Shown: piece by piece, positions 1 through 5,597 of the stretch
Numbering within the stretch: position 1 is the stretch's first letter
Layout: every line of letters starts with the position of its first letter
Assembly (NCBI GenBank): GCA_003022255.1
Contig: PXPA01000039.1
Span: 3,940 to 9,777, forward strand
Reading direction: 5' to 3'
Origin: Parcubacteria group bacterium SW_6_46_9
Lineage (GTDB): Bacteria > Patescibacteriota > Minisyncoccia > Phycocordibacterales > SW-6-46-9
Length of the DNA stretch: 5,838 nucleotides
Notes under the pieces: generated by a model
What the model was told of the DNA's origin: nothing
Databases searched by the model: none
Seen by the model: only the letters and a program-made list of their open reading frames with translations
Made by a program: the position numbers and the translations under genes

Positions 1-366
1 ACAGTATCAATTGATCCTGACGTAAAAATCTTTTTACAGAAGAACAATTCAGATATTCCGCTGATTTTAGCAACTGATAATTTCAACTGCTTTGATGAAT
101 TCGTCGTACCAAACAGCCCCGCTCTTTCGAATTTTGATGGTATCTATAATTCGTATAATCTAAAAAAGACAAAACTTGAAAACGGCCGGTCTTTCTTCAA
201 TGATTTAGCGGATAAAGTTGGCGGTGATCTGTCATCATCATATCTTTTGGAGGACAACCCGAATATCTACAAAGCATTCGAAAAAGTCGGCAAAAAAGCA
301 GTACAGATTACTGACCCGCAAGAAACTGGTGAGGAATTACGAAATGTGTTCAACGATCTTAATTAA
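1..366 (+). CDS. HAD-superfamily hydrolase, C-terminal part (5' end outside window)
   Basis: An open frame runs from base 1 to a TAA at 364-366 and gives 121 residues with no start in view, so the gene begins left of the window. The visible part matches the C-terminal half of a haloacid dehalogenase-like Rossmann fold. LATDN (residues 23-27) fits HAD motif II with its Thr. FDGIYNSY (45-52) is followed by a lysine (K56 or K58) in the motif III place. LLEDNPNIYKAFEKVG (82-97) fits motif IV, with E84/D85 as the acidic metal-binding pair, then the usual glycine turn and KAVQI strand. The nucleophile Asp of motif I would lie upstream, outside the window. Members of this family mostly remove phosphate from small metabolites; the substrate cannot be told from this fragment. 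It is the only plus-strand gene seen and converges on the pilin-like gene. Confidence 0.75.
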   Translation, partial: TVSIDPDVKIFLQKNNSDIPLILATDNFNCFDEFVVPNSPALSNFDGIYNSYNLKKTKLENGRSFFNDLADKVGGDLSSSYLLEDNPNIYKAFEKVGKKAVQITDPQETGEELRNVFNDLN

Positions 367-384
367 GTCCCGCAATTTATTCAC

Positions 385-423
385 AAAAGAAAAACGCCGT
401 TGCCCAGGAGCACGGACAATGGC
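385..423 (-). terminator. Candidate rho-independent terminator, better for leftward transcripts
   Basis: Bases 396-405 pair with 414-423 in a 10-bp stem with one wobble and one mismatch, around an 8-base loop. Read on the minus strand, the stem is followed directly by G, five T, C and four T (395 down to 385), a good U-tract. On the plus strand the stem is followed by AGCCTG and only four T, so it may also serve the HAD gene, more weakly. It would end the leftward transcript about 175 bases after the pilin-like stop. Confidence 0.5.
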
Positions 424-469
424 AGCCTGTTTTGTCGTGACCAGGATTTTCAAGCTCCCGGATTCAAGA

Positions 470-503
470 TTAAAAAACTTTGGTGCCACAATTGGTGTGG
501 CAC
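470..503 (-). terminator. Hairpin followed by T-tract on minus strand
   Basis: Bases 483-490 (GTGCCACA) pair perfectly with 496-503 (TGTGGCAC) around a 5-base loop. On the minus strand the stem is followed by CCAAAG and then six T. That tract starts a few bases later than in an ideal intrinsic terminator. It may act in tandem with the hairpin at 396-423 to stop transcription after the pilin-like gene. On the plus strand no T-tract follows. Confidence 0.4.
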
Positions 504-598
504 AGTAGGGAATCAACCCGCGAATAAACAATTCTCTGGGGTATAACTTACATGTTTGCCTTGACTTTGCTAGACAAGGTCAGCCCAAATTAGCTAAA

Positions 599-1183
599 TT
601 ATAGAGGACTGAATGTTGAGTCCGTATTTGTAAAGCAATATACAAATGCTGCTTCATCAAGATTAGCATCCGGGCCAAAATCATTGTCGTTTTGCCAGTT
701 TAAATCTTGTAAGGGTTCTGGCACACTTCCACCCTCAAACCTATTAATACCAAAACAAAAAACTGTATTATCACCACCCGGATTGCTGGAGTCCCACCCA
801 TAAAAATACCCGTCTTCTGGCAGCCGATCCCCATCAATGTTTCGACCACAGGTTTGCGGGTCATCAACAGGGTCGGTTGGCATCTTCTGTAAGTACCCGG
901 CATCAACCAAATCAGTATAAATATTTGTCATTGAACAATCACGACTGACTCGAACTCCAGCGTTATCACCTAAACCAGGATACGCTGTATTGTCAGTTAT
1001 ATAGGCTTGCACTGCTTTACGGAGTTGATCAAAATCACTTGCCCGACGTGAATCACGGGCATTTGCCCGTGCGCCCGACAAACTAGTCAAGACAACGGAT
1101 GACAAAAGACTAATGATAGCTATTACAACAAGCAGCTCTACTAATGTGAAGCCAGATGATTTTGTATCACCAAAGAGATTCAT
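599..1183 (-). CDS. Type IV pilin / type II secretion pseudopilin-like protein
   Basis: The 194-residue protein begins with an 11-residue leader ending in Gly. The class III cleavage site follows: G11|F12, then TLVELLVVIAIISLLSSVVL with the conserved Glu at mature position 5 (E16). A prepilin peptidase should cut and methylate here, leaving an N-terminal membrane/assembly helix (about residues 12-32). A charged helix follows (38-60, RANARDSRRASDFDQLRKAV). Then comes a GspG-like stretch with AYP (67-69) and GYLQKMPTDPVDDP (96-109), as in major pseudopilins. The exported domain has four cysteines (C83, C112, C143, C183), an even number suited to two disulfides, and many Asp/Asn in the last 60 residues. 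ATG at 1183 is the only sensible start because the leader begins there; no Shine-Dalgarno is visible. No other assembly genes are present, so pilus subunit versus secretion pseudopilin is open. Confidence 0.88.
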   Translation of the reverse strand: MNLFGDTKSSGFTLVELLVVIAIISLLSSVVLTSLSGARANARDSRRASDFDQLRKAVQAYITDNTAYPGLGDNAGVRVSRDCSMTNIYTDLVDAGYLQKMPTDPVDDPQTCGRNIDGDRLPEDGYFYGWDSSNPGGDNTVFCFGINRFEGGSVPEPLQDLNWQNDNDFGPDANLDEAAFVYCFTNTDSTFSPL

Positions 1184-1288
1184 TTAAGGCGAAATTAGAT
1201 AGATACCCTTTGTTTATTATTGAAATAAATAAAAAACTTGTTTAAGCCGTCTGTACTACTTGTTGGATCCATTCTAAAAAGTGCTAAC
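1184..1288. other. 105-bp spacer upstream of the pilin-like gene
   Basis: This is an AT-rich gap between the stop of the secreted-protein gene and the pilin-like ATG. On the minus strand it has a T6-ATTTATTT tract (about 1220-1233) preceded only by a 3-bp hairpin, so a terminator is doubtful. I could not find a convincing -10/-35 pair. It is nevertheless the longest gap in the lower operon and the likeliest place for a separate pilin promoter. Confidence 0.35.
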
Positions 1289-1765
1289 TTACTGCTTCTG
1301 TTGTTCGACTGTAAGCAACATTGCCTGCAACCAGCTCGTAAGTTTATCGAGCAGGGTGGAAACCGCTTCTTTTGGTTGGGTTAATCTGCTATCTTCACCC
1401 GCCCTGTTTGTGCAGTAATCAGGTGCATTACGAGCTTTAACACCGGTTTGTTGTCGCACATCTACATCACGAACAAACTCATACCCTTGTCTTTTACAGT
1501 ACTGCTTCGCTTCTCTTCTGCCGGCCTGAGACCGCCTATCTTTACGGATTTCCCAGTTCGGTTTTAGCGGCCAACTTTTACACTCATCACCAGGAAGCTC
1601 ATCGTCAACAGTACACAATCCCGCTTTTTCATTGACTACAATATTGTTTGTGCTCGGCAGTGGAGCTGCAGCCACAAAAAAAGCTGGTAAAAAGAAAGAA
1701 GCTAAGGCTGTTACCAAAAATTTTTGCTGGTCAATAACGCTAGTTGCTGTCATATCATATTGCAT
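1289..1765 (-). CDS. Secreted four-cysteine protein, family not recognised
   Basis: I do not recognise a family. The 158-residue product has a short N-terminus with K15, a hydrophobic segment (about 16-34, FLVTALASFFLPAFFVAAA) and a plausible signal-peptidase I site at VAAA|PLPS. There is no lipobox cysteine, so it is probably exported or periplasm-facing rather than a lipoprotein; an uncleaved anchor is possible. The mature part contains exactly four cysteines (C51, C62, C90, C118), a basic patch (74-92, rich in Arg/Lys) and a C-terminal amphipathic stretch (133-153). The same frame is open further upstream to 1939, but that would overlap the transketolase C subunit by about 160 bases and bury the signal peptide. 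ATG at 1765, 13 bases after the TAG of the preceding gene, is therefore chosen; ATG at 1753 is an alternative. It probably shares the transketolase transcript. Its metabolic relevance is unclear. Confidence 0.7.
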   Translation of the reverse strand: MQYDMTATSVIDQQKFLVTALASFFLPAFFVAAAPLPSTNNIVVNEKAGLCTVDDELPGDECKSWPLKPNWEIRKDRRSQAGRREAKQYCKRQGYEFVRDVDVRQQTGVKARNAPDYCTNRAGEDSRLTQPKEAVSTLLDKLTSWLQAMLLTVEQQKQ

Positions 1766-1778
1766 TAAAACACTTTTT

Positions 1779-2771
1779 CTATTTTCGGTTTTTAACACGC
1801 TTGACCGCCTCGATAATTGCATCAACGCCCATGCCGTACTTTTCGACAAGCTCCATCGGTGGACCGGACTCACCAAACTGATCGTGGACGCCGATAAACT
1901 CCTGTGGTGTTGGTACGTTTTGGGCAAGAATTTCGGCAACTGCCGAACCCATACCGGCTGATACCTGATGTTCTTCCACGGTCACAACGGCACCAGCTCG
2001 TTTCCCCGCCTGGATCACCGCTTGCTCATCCATCGGCTTGATCGTGTGGTTGTTAATGACCAACGTATCAATATCCTCGTGTTTTTTCAGCTGTTTGGCC
2101 GCGACCAACGCTTTGTGAACAAGCCATCCACAACCGATAATTGCCACATCAGGGCTGTCCGATTCCCAAAGTGTATTCGCTACACCAAATTCAAACGGGG
2201 AGTCTTCGGTGGTAATTTCCGGGGTTTTTTCCCGAGCGACACGGAAGTATACCGGCCCGTCTTGCTTGTAGGCTACATGTACCGTCTTCTTGGCTTCTTG
2301 GAAGTCGGCCGGCACAATCACTTTCATGTTCGGCTGAGCTCGCATTAAAGCTATATCCTCAAGCTGTTGATGCGTTGCCCCATCAGGACCAACGGACACA
2401 CCGGCATGGGCACCGAGGATTTTAACCGGCACGTCATTTAAGGCTATAGTCGTCCGAATTTGCTCGTTGTTCCGGCCCGGATTGAAGGCAGCATAACTGG
2501 AGATAAACGGAATTTTACCATACTTTGCCAACCCACTGCCGACAGTCGCCAAATTTTGCTCAGCAACCCCAACTTCAATATACCGATCCGGAAACTCTTG
2601 TTTAAAAAAGTGTGTGCGGGTCGAGCCGGCCAGATCGGCACACACCGCCACGACATCCTCGTTTTCTCTGCCAACCTCCACAAGTCCACGGCCGTAGCCA
2701 TTACGGGTGTATTCTACAGAAGGCTCATCAGCAAAAATGTCCGAATGTAGGTGTTGGTTTTCTTTGATCAT
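1779..2771 (-). CDS. Transketolase, C-terminal subunit (split transketolase)
   Basis: At 330 residues this corresponds to the pyrimidine-binding and C-terminal domains of transketolase, which pair with the separate N-terminal subunit to make the ThDP enzyme. The pyrimidine domain is about residues 20-190. It holds EVGVAEQN (66-73), with E71 as the glutamate that activates the thiamine N1', and GAHAGVSVGPDGATHQ (120-135), which carries the active-site histidines. The MRAQPNMKVIVPAD turn (143-156) is also typical. The C-terminal domain, from about 200, includes the strand DVAIIGCGW and GAVVTVEEHQVSAGMGSAVAE. The enzyme transfers two-carbon units between ketose and aldose phosphates in the non-oxidative pentose phosphate pathway. 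A 1-deoxyxylulose-5-phosphate synthase half is less likely, given the partner's transketolase motifs. ATG at 2771 follows the TAA of the reading frame upstream by two bases, which suggests coupled translation; no Shine-Dalgarno is visible. Confidence 0.92.
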   Translation of the reverse strand: MIKENQHLHSDIFADEPSVEYTRNGYGRGLVEVGRENEDVVAVCADLAGSTRTHFFKQEFPDRYIEVGVAEQNLATVGSGLAKYGKIPFISSYAAFNPGRNNEQIRTTIALNDVPVKILGAHAGVSVGPDGATHQQLEDIALMRAQPNMKVIVPADFQEAKKTVHVAYKQDGPVYFRVAREKTPEITTEDSPFEFGVANTLWESDSPDVAIIGCGWLVHKALVAAKQLKKHEDIDTLVINNHTIKPMDEQAVIQAGKRAGAVVTVEEHQVSAGMGSAVAEILAQNVPTPQEFIGVHDQFGESGPPMELVEKYGMGVDAIIEAVKRVKNRK

Positions 2772-2773
2772 AA

Positions 2774-3321
2774 TTAGCTATATTTTTCTTTTAGTTGTAC
2801 AACCAAGTCATATAATCTTCTTTGATCACTGTCGTGCTTTGAGAAACCCTGCGCTTTCTGGTAGCGGTCAAAAATATCACTACGCTCTCTCGGTGTTTGG
2901 GCCTGGTTCAGCTCCGTAAAAAGGTCCGGGTATCTTCGTATTAACTTCACTTGCTTCTTCGATAAACTACTGATTATATTTTCCGAAGATATATCAATAA
3001 AAGACTCTTCAAGTCCAACAGCTTCATTGCCTTCGTCCTCTCTTCTTCTGGAGGCAGTTCAGTTTCTTCTGTTGATTTTATGTCTTCAGACTGTTCAAGT
3101 TCTTTTTCATACTCTTTCTCCGACATAGTTGATTGCTCCGGTTCTGCGCTCTGCTGTAGCTCAGCCTGAACGCTTTTTATCTTCTCCTTAATAGACTCGA
3201 CTTCGTCACTTTTATCTGACTCTTGATTCTCAAGACGCGTTTTAATTTTCTCAAGACGATCAAGCAGCTTTCTGCTTTGGCTTTTTTCTTCACCCGAAAG
3301 TTTTGGGGATTCAAAACTCAT
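2774..3321 (-). CDS. Charged coiled-coil protein between transketolase halves, frameshifted; function unknown
   Basis: I do not recognise this family. ATG at 3321 lies two bases after the stop of the transketolase N subunit. The first frame runs to a TAA at 2974 (115 residues). A second frame is open from 3058 to a TAA at 2774, which leaves two bases before the transketolase C-subunit ATG. The stretch 2774-2976 is otherwise uncovered, and in this second frame it reads as ordinary soluble protein. I therefore read one gene with a frameshift between 3058 and 2976, most likely near the GAGAG repeat at about 3038-3048. Removing two bases there gives a 181-residue product. It is very rich in Glu, Lys and Ser. 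A predicted coiled coil covers about residues 11-57 (hydrophobic positions L19, L23, I26, L30, V41, I44, I48, V51, L55). An acidic linker follows (60-110), then a more globular tail (about 115-181). There is no signal peptide or metal-site motif. The shift could be sequencing error, a real lesion or recoding. Confidence 0.6.
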
Positions 3322-3323
3322 GA

Positions 3324-4190
3324 TTAATCTAAATGACTTGCTTCAATCTTGCCTTCTAACGTACGAAGTTCTTGCAGAAATGCTTTCTCTTGTGCGCCTT
3401 TTTCTGGTGGTTTGCCGTGCCAGCCGGGATCAAACTCAATCTCGTCAATTCCTTTGCCAGGTATCGTGTGAGCTAAAATTAGCGTTGGATCTTCATAAAT
3501 TGCTTTTGCTTGTTCGCAGGCGTCAACAAAGTGCTCAATATTATGGCCGTCAACTTCAATCACATGCCAGCCAAACGCCTCGTACTTGTCAACCAGCTCT
3601 TCTAAGGGCATAACATCTTCCGTGTGGCCGTTAATCTGAATATTATTCCGGTCAATAACGCCCGTTAGATTACCTAGCTGATTTGCGCCGGCAAACATTG
3701 CCGACTCCCAGATATTACCGGCATCCTGCTCGCCGTCACTCATCTGACAGTACACATGAAAATCACGATCATCCATCTGGGCACCGTAGGCAATGCCGGC
3801 CGCCTGGCCGAGCCCGGAACCAAGCGGACCGGAGGTTGTCTCCAGCGCGGGAATTTCTGTCCTTTCCGGATGGCCTTGATACGGACTGCCAAGCTTACGC
3901 AAATTATTTTCTATATCTTCAATCGGAAAGTACCCAGCATGGGCCATAACTGCATACCGAACCGGAACCGTATGGCCGTTAGAAAGTATTAACCGATCAC
4001 GATCATCCCACATCGGCTCATCCGGTTTGTGCTCAAGCACATGAAAGTAAAACGCCGTCATCATATCGGCCATACCCAGCGGACCGGCCAAGTGTCCGGA
4101 GCCGGCTTCTGCCAACATACGTACGATCGTCTCACGGACGTCCATGGCGATTTCTTCAAGCTCTTGTACTTTGTCATCGGTTATGTTCAT
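3324..4190 (-). CDS. Transketolase, N-terminal subunit (split transketolase)
   Basis: The 288-residue protein is the ThDP pyrophosphate-binding domain of transketolase. In order it shows AGSGHLAGPLGMADM (29-43, the GHPGxPLG-like loop with Leu where Pro is usual), LSNGH (69-73), GHPE (106-109), and LETTSGPLGSGLGQAAGIAY (116-135). The ThDP motif runs from SDGE (151-154) to DRNN (180-183). D152 and N182 are the expected Mg2+ ligands; the first Gly of the usual GDG is Ser here. INGHTEDV (186-193) and WHVIEVDGHN then follow as in the family. Together with the C subunit encoded 553 bases downstream it should form the complete enzyme; each half alone lacks part of the active site, which lies at the domain interface. 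ATG at 4190 is the natural start. The upstream sequence is AT-rich with no Shine-Dalgarno. An extended -10 promoter lies about 80 bases upstream. Confidence 0.93.
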   Translation of the reverse strand: MNITDDKVQELEEIAMDVRETIVRMLAEAGSGHLAGPLGMADMMTAFYFHVLEHKPDEPMWDDRDRLILSNGHTVPVRYAVMAHAGYFPIEDIENNLRKLGSPYQGHPERTEIPALETTSGPLGSGLGQAAGIAYGAQMDDRDFHVYCQMSDGEQDAGNIWESAMFAGANQLGNLTGVIDRNNIQINGHTEDVMPLEELVDKYEAFGWHVIEVDGHNIEHFVDACEQAKAIYEDPTLILAHTIPGKGIDEIEFDPGWHGKPPEKGAQEKAFLQELRTLEGKIEASHLD

Positions 4191-4202
4191 AAAAATTAGT
4201 TA

Positions 4203-4245
4203 AAGGATTAAAGAGAAAAGATTAATGGACAAACTTTAATCCCTT
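4203..4245. repeat. Inverted repeat in the leader of the transketolase operon
   Basis: Bases 4205-4213 (GGATTAAAG) are the exact reverse complement of 4234-4242 (CTTTAATCC). Two further A-T pairs (4203-4204 with 4244-4245) follow a one-base bulge, and the loop is 20 bases. The right end of the leader copy is 15 bases from the transketolase N-subunit ATG (4190) and lies inside the transcript expected from the promoter at 4270-4300. It could be an operator, a leader hairpin affecting initiation, or chance pairing in AT-rich DNA. After the stem, on the minus strand, comes TTTAACTAATTTTT, too interrupted to call a terminator. Confidence 0.4.
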
Positions 4246-4269
4246 ATTTTTCCCCCACTTTATGTTTTC

Positions 4270-4300
4270 ATTATACCAAACCATCCTTACCAACTATCAA
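4270..4300 (-). promoter_or_regulatory. Sigma70-type promoter with extended -10 for the transketolase operon
   Basis: On the minus strand, TGGTATAAT (4278 down to 4270) is a perfect extended -10 (TGnTATAAT). TTGATA (4300 down to 4295) matches five of six bases of the -35 consensus, with a 19-base spacer that is longer than ideal but tolerable with the TG extension. Transcription would start near 4263 and give a leader of about 70 bases before the ATG at 4190. The -35 lies inside the end of the epimerase gene. Confidence 0.6.
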
Positions 4301-4970
4301 CATTTCGTAACTTCTCTATTGCATATTTTGGATCTTCGGCTTCAAATATAGCGGACCCACTCACCAGCCGTGTTGCCCCAGCCTCCACAAGCTTTGGTGC
4401 CGTACTGAAATCAACGCCAATATCAACTCCAATCGGTAAATCAGGAAAGCGGTCGCGTAAGTCCTCCAGTTTGTCATACACCAGCGGATCCAGCTGGACG
4501 CCGTGATAACCGATCTTGTCATTACCCATTACCTGCAGAAAATCAATTTCTTTGCGGTGTTTTTCGACAACCGTATTGCGGTTTGACGGCAGGATTGCCA
4601 TTCCAACTGCAACACCGCGATCCTTGAGCCGTGAGGCAATCGCGGAAAATTTACGTGTGCTGTCAAAATGAACTATAATTGTGCTTGCTCCACTTTTAAT
4701 CCAGTCATCAATGACATCTTTTGGATTTTGCACCATCAGATCAATTTCAAATTGCACATCTCGCCAGTGCGGGAAGCCACGCTCTTGGGCAACAATTTCA
4801 TCAAATCGCGCTTGCTCTCGGCCGCCGCTGTATGGCCAAGTGGCTTCTGGTGCAAAATGACCGTCCATAATATCCACCTGCACCCGATCAACAAGCTTGG
4901 AAACAGTCTCCATCTCCTCGCGGAGCAGCTGATACGTTTTCGGAATTATCGCCGGAGTGACATTGATCAT
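4287..4970 (-). CDS. rpe: Ribulose-phosphate 3-epimerase homologue with altered metal site
   Basis: The 227-residue TIM-barrel protein has the family's landmarks. These are VTPAIIP near the N-terminus (usual PSIL), VDIMDGHFAPEAT (32-44), a DLMV strand (77-80), IIVHFDST (98-105), VGMAILP (122-128) and AGATRLVSGSAIF (197-209). Family members interconvert ribulose-5-P and xylulose-5-P with two catalytic aspartates and a divalent metal held by two Asp and two His. Here D33 and D183 are kept, but Q31 replaces the His of HxDxMDG and D77 replaces the His of xHLMV. The flexible VMTVxPGFGGQ loop is rewritten as VMGNDKIGYHGVQ (147-159), and VDGG is VDIG. The substrate or metal may therefore differ; the pentose-phosphate neighbours favour the same pathway. 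ATG at 4970, 20 bases after the HD gene's stop, puts the first strand at residue 2. A TTG at 4979 would add three residues. No Shine-Dalgarno is visible. Confidence 0.8.
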   Translation of the reverse strand: MINVTPAIIPKTYQLLREEMETVSKLVDRVQVDIMDGHFAPEATWPYSGGREQARFDEIVAQERGFPHWRDVQFEIDLMVQNPKDVIDDWIKSGASTIIVHFDSTRKFSAIASRLKDRGVAVGMAILPSNRNTVVEKHRKEIDFLQVMGNDKIGYHGVQLDPLVYDKLEDLRDRFPDLPIGVDIGVDFSTAPKLVEAGATRLVSGSAIFEAEDPKYAIEKLRNVDSW

Positions 4971-4990
4971 AGAATACAAGAGATTGTAAA

Positions 4991-5588
4991 TTATTCGCCA
5001 GAAGTATTTTTGTTAAATAACCTATCTTTTTCCTCAGCAAAAACCTCTATTAGGTCTTCATATAATTTCTTAACCTCTGGTACACCCTCGAATTCACCAG
5101 ACTTAAGTCTCTTCACAGTTTCCAAACTAACATTATCCTTACGAAGTGATCGACCATTGTCCTGATATACATTAATCATGGATATTAGTTTATCAACTGC
5201 ATACACAAATTTAGCTTCCTCATCAGCCTGATTTTCGTAATTTTCAATACTTTCGTGTAAATCGACAAACTCACCGAACTCGTCAGATAGTCTTCGCATT
5301 GCCTCACGCTCTTTAACTTGTTTTTTTTTCATCAGTTTGATGAAACGGCGTATCCCCCGCATAGACTTCAACTACATCATGCGCTAATGCATACGCAATA
5401 ACTTTTTTAAGGTTTAGATTTAATTCCTCACTCGAGTCTGCTAAGTACCAACACAACATTGCCATTTGATAGCCATGCTCCCAATCATTTTCTCTGCGAT
5501 CCTTACCGCGAGCAAGTTCGCTCCGCTTCACCAAGTGCAGCTTATGGAGCATATCGTCAAATGCAAAAATGTCATTCAGGTTCGTCAT
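4991..5588 (-). CDS. HD-domain phosphohydrolase (YfbR/HDDC2-like), interrupted by a frameshift
   Basis: Two overlapping frames form one HD-domain protein. The first (ATG at 5588) gives 91 residues and stops at 5313. It holds R22, ENDWEH (33-38, with H38 as a metal ligand) and HDVVEVYAGDT (70-80, with the H70-D71 doublet and E74). The second frame, ending at 4991, supplies VKEREAMRRL and FVYAVDKLISM, whose Asp (D132 of the joined product) is the expected fourth metal ligand. Dropping one A from the nine-A tract at 5321-5329 joins them exactly as DEKKQVKEREAM, giving 198 residues, normal for this family. Known members hydrolyse phosphate from deoxynucleoside or other nucleotides in the cytosol. 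Without joining, neither piece has a complete active site. The start lies nine bases after the rpiB stop, with a weak TAAGG just before the ATG. The cause may be sequencing error, mutation or slippage. The substrate is unknown. Confidence 0.82.
5320..5330 (-). other. Nine-A slip site inside the HD gene
   Basis: On the minus strand the sequence is G, nine A, C. Reading through nine A gives EKKTS and a stop; eight A (or eleven) restores the conserved frame. This is a classic place for homopolymer sequencing error and also for polymerase slippage during transcription. A one-base forward ribosomal shift would have the same result. A -1 shift would not, because it leads into the third frame. Confidence 0.7.
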
Positions 5589-5597
5589 ACCTTAGCT

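Larger units (their letters stand above)
367..598. other. Convergent intergenic region
   Basis: This 232-bp stretch lies between the 3' ends of the HAD gene (+) and the pilin-like gene (-). I find no convincing gene in it. A minus-strand frame that starts at a TTG near 531 has no family resemblance and runs into the HAD coding end. Two hairpins, annotated separately, are the only structure I can support. A tRNA-like look at 460-490 does not fold (see rejected items). Confidence 0.6.

Noticed and set aside
455..490. T-loop-like GGATTCAAG followed by TGGTGCCA, resembling a tRNA 3' end
   Set aside because: The bases flanking the putative T loop do not pair, and no acceptor or anticodon arm can be built; TGCCA belongs to the perfect hairpin at 483-503.
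337..531. Minus-strand 64-codon frame from a TTG
   Set aside because: No family resemblance, weak start, and it overlaps the coding end of the HAD gene; the region folds as terminator hairpins instead.
1766..1939. Upstream extension of the secreted-protein frame to 1939
   Set aside because: It would overlap the conserved end of transketolase C subunit in another frame and place the signal peptide in mid-protein.
2976..3010. Programmed -1 frameshift at the TCTTTTA run of the coiled-coil gene
   Set aside because: It does not match an X-XXY-YYZ slippery heptamer in the right phase, and no strong downstream structure was seen; a simple indel is more likely.
3320..3992. Several plus-strand frames over the transketolase N gene
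   Set aside because: They are antisense shadows of a strongly conserved protein.
4668..5165. Plus-strand 165-codon frame
   Set aside because: It lies antisense to the conserved epimerase and HD genes, and its residue pattern shows no domain.
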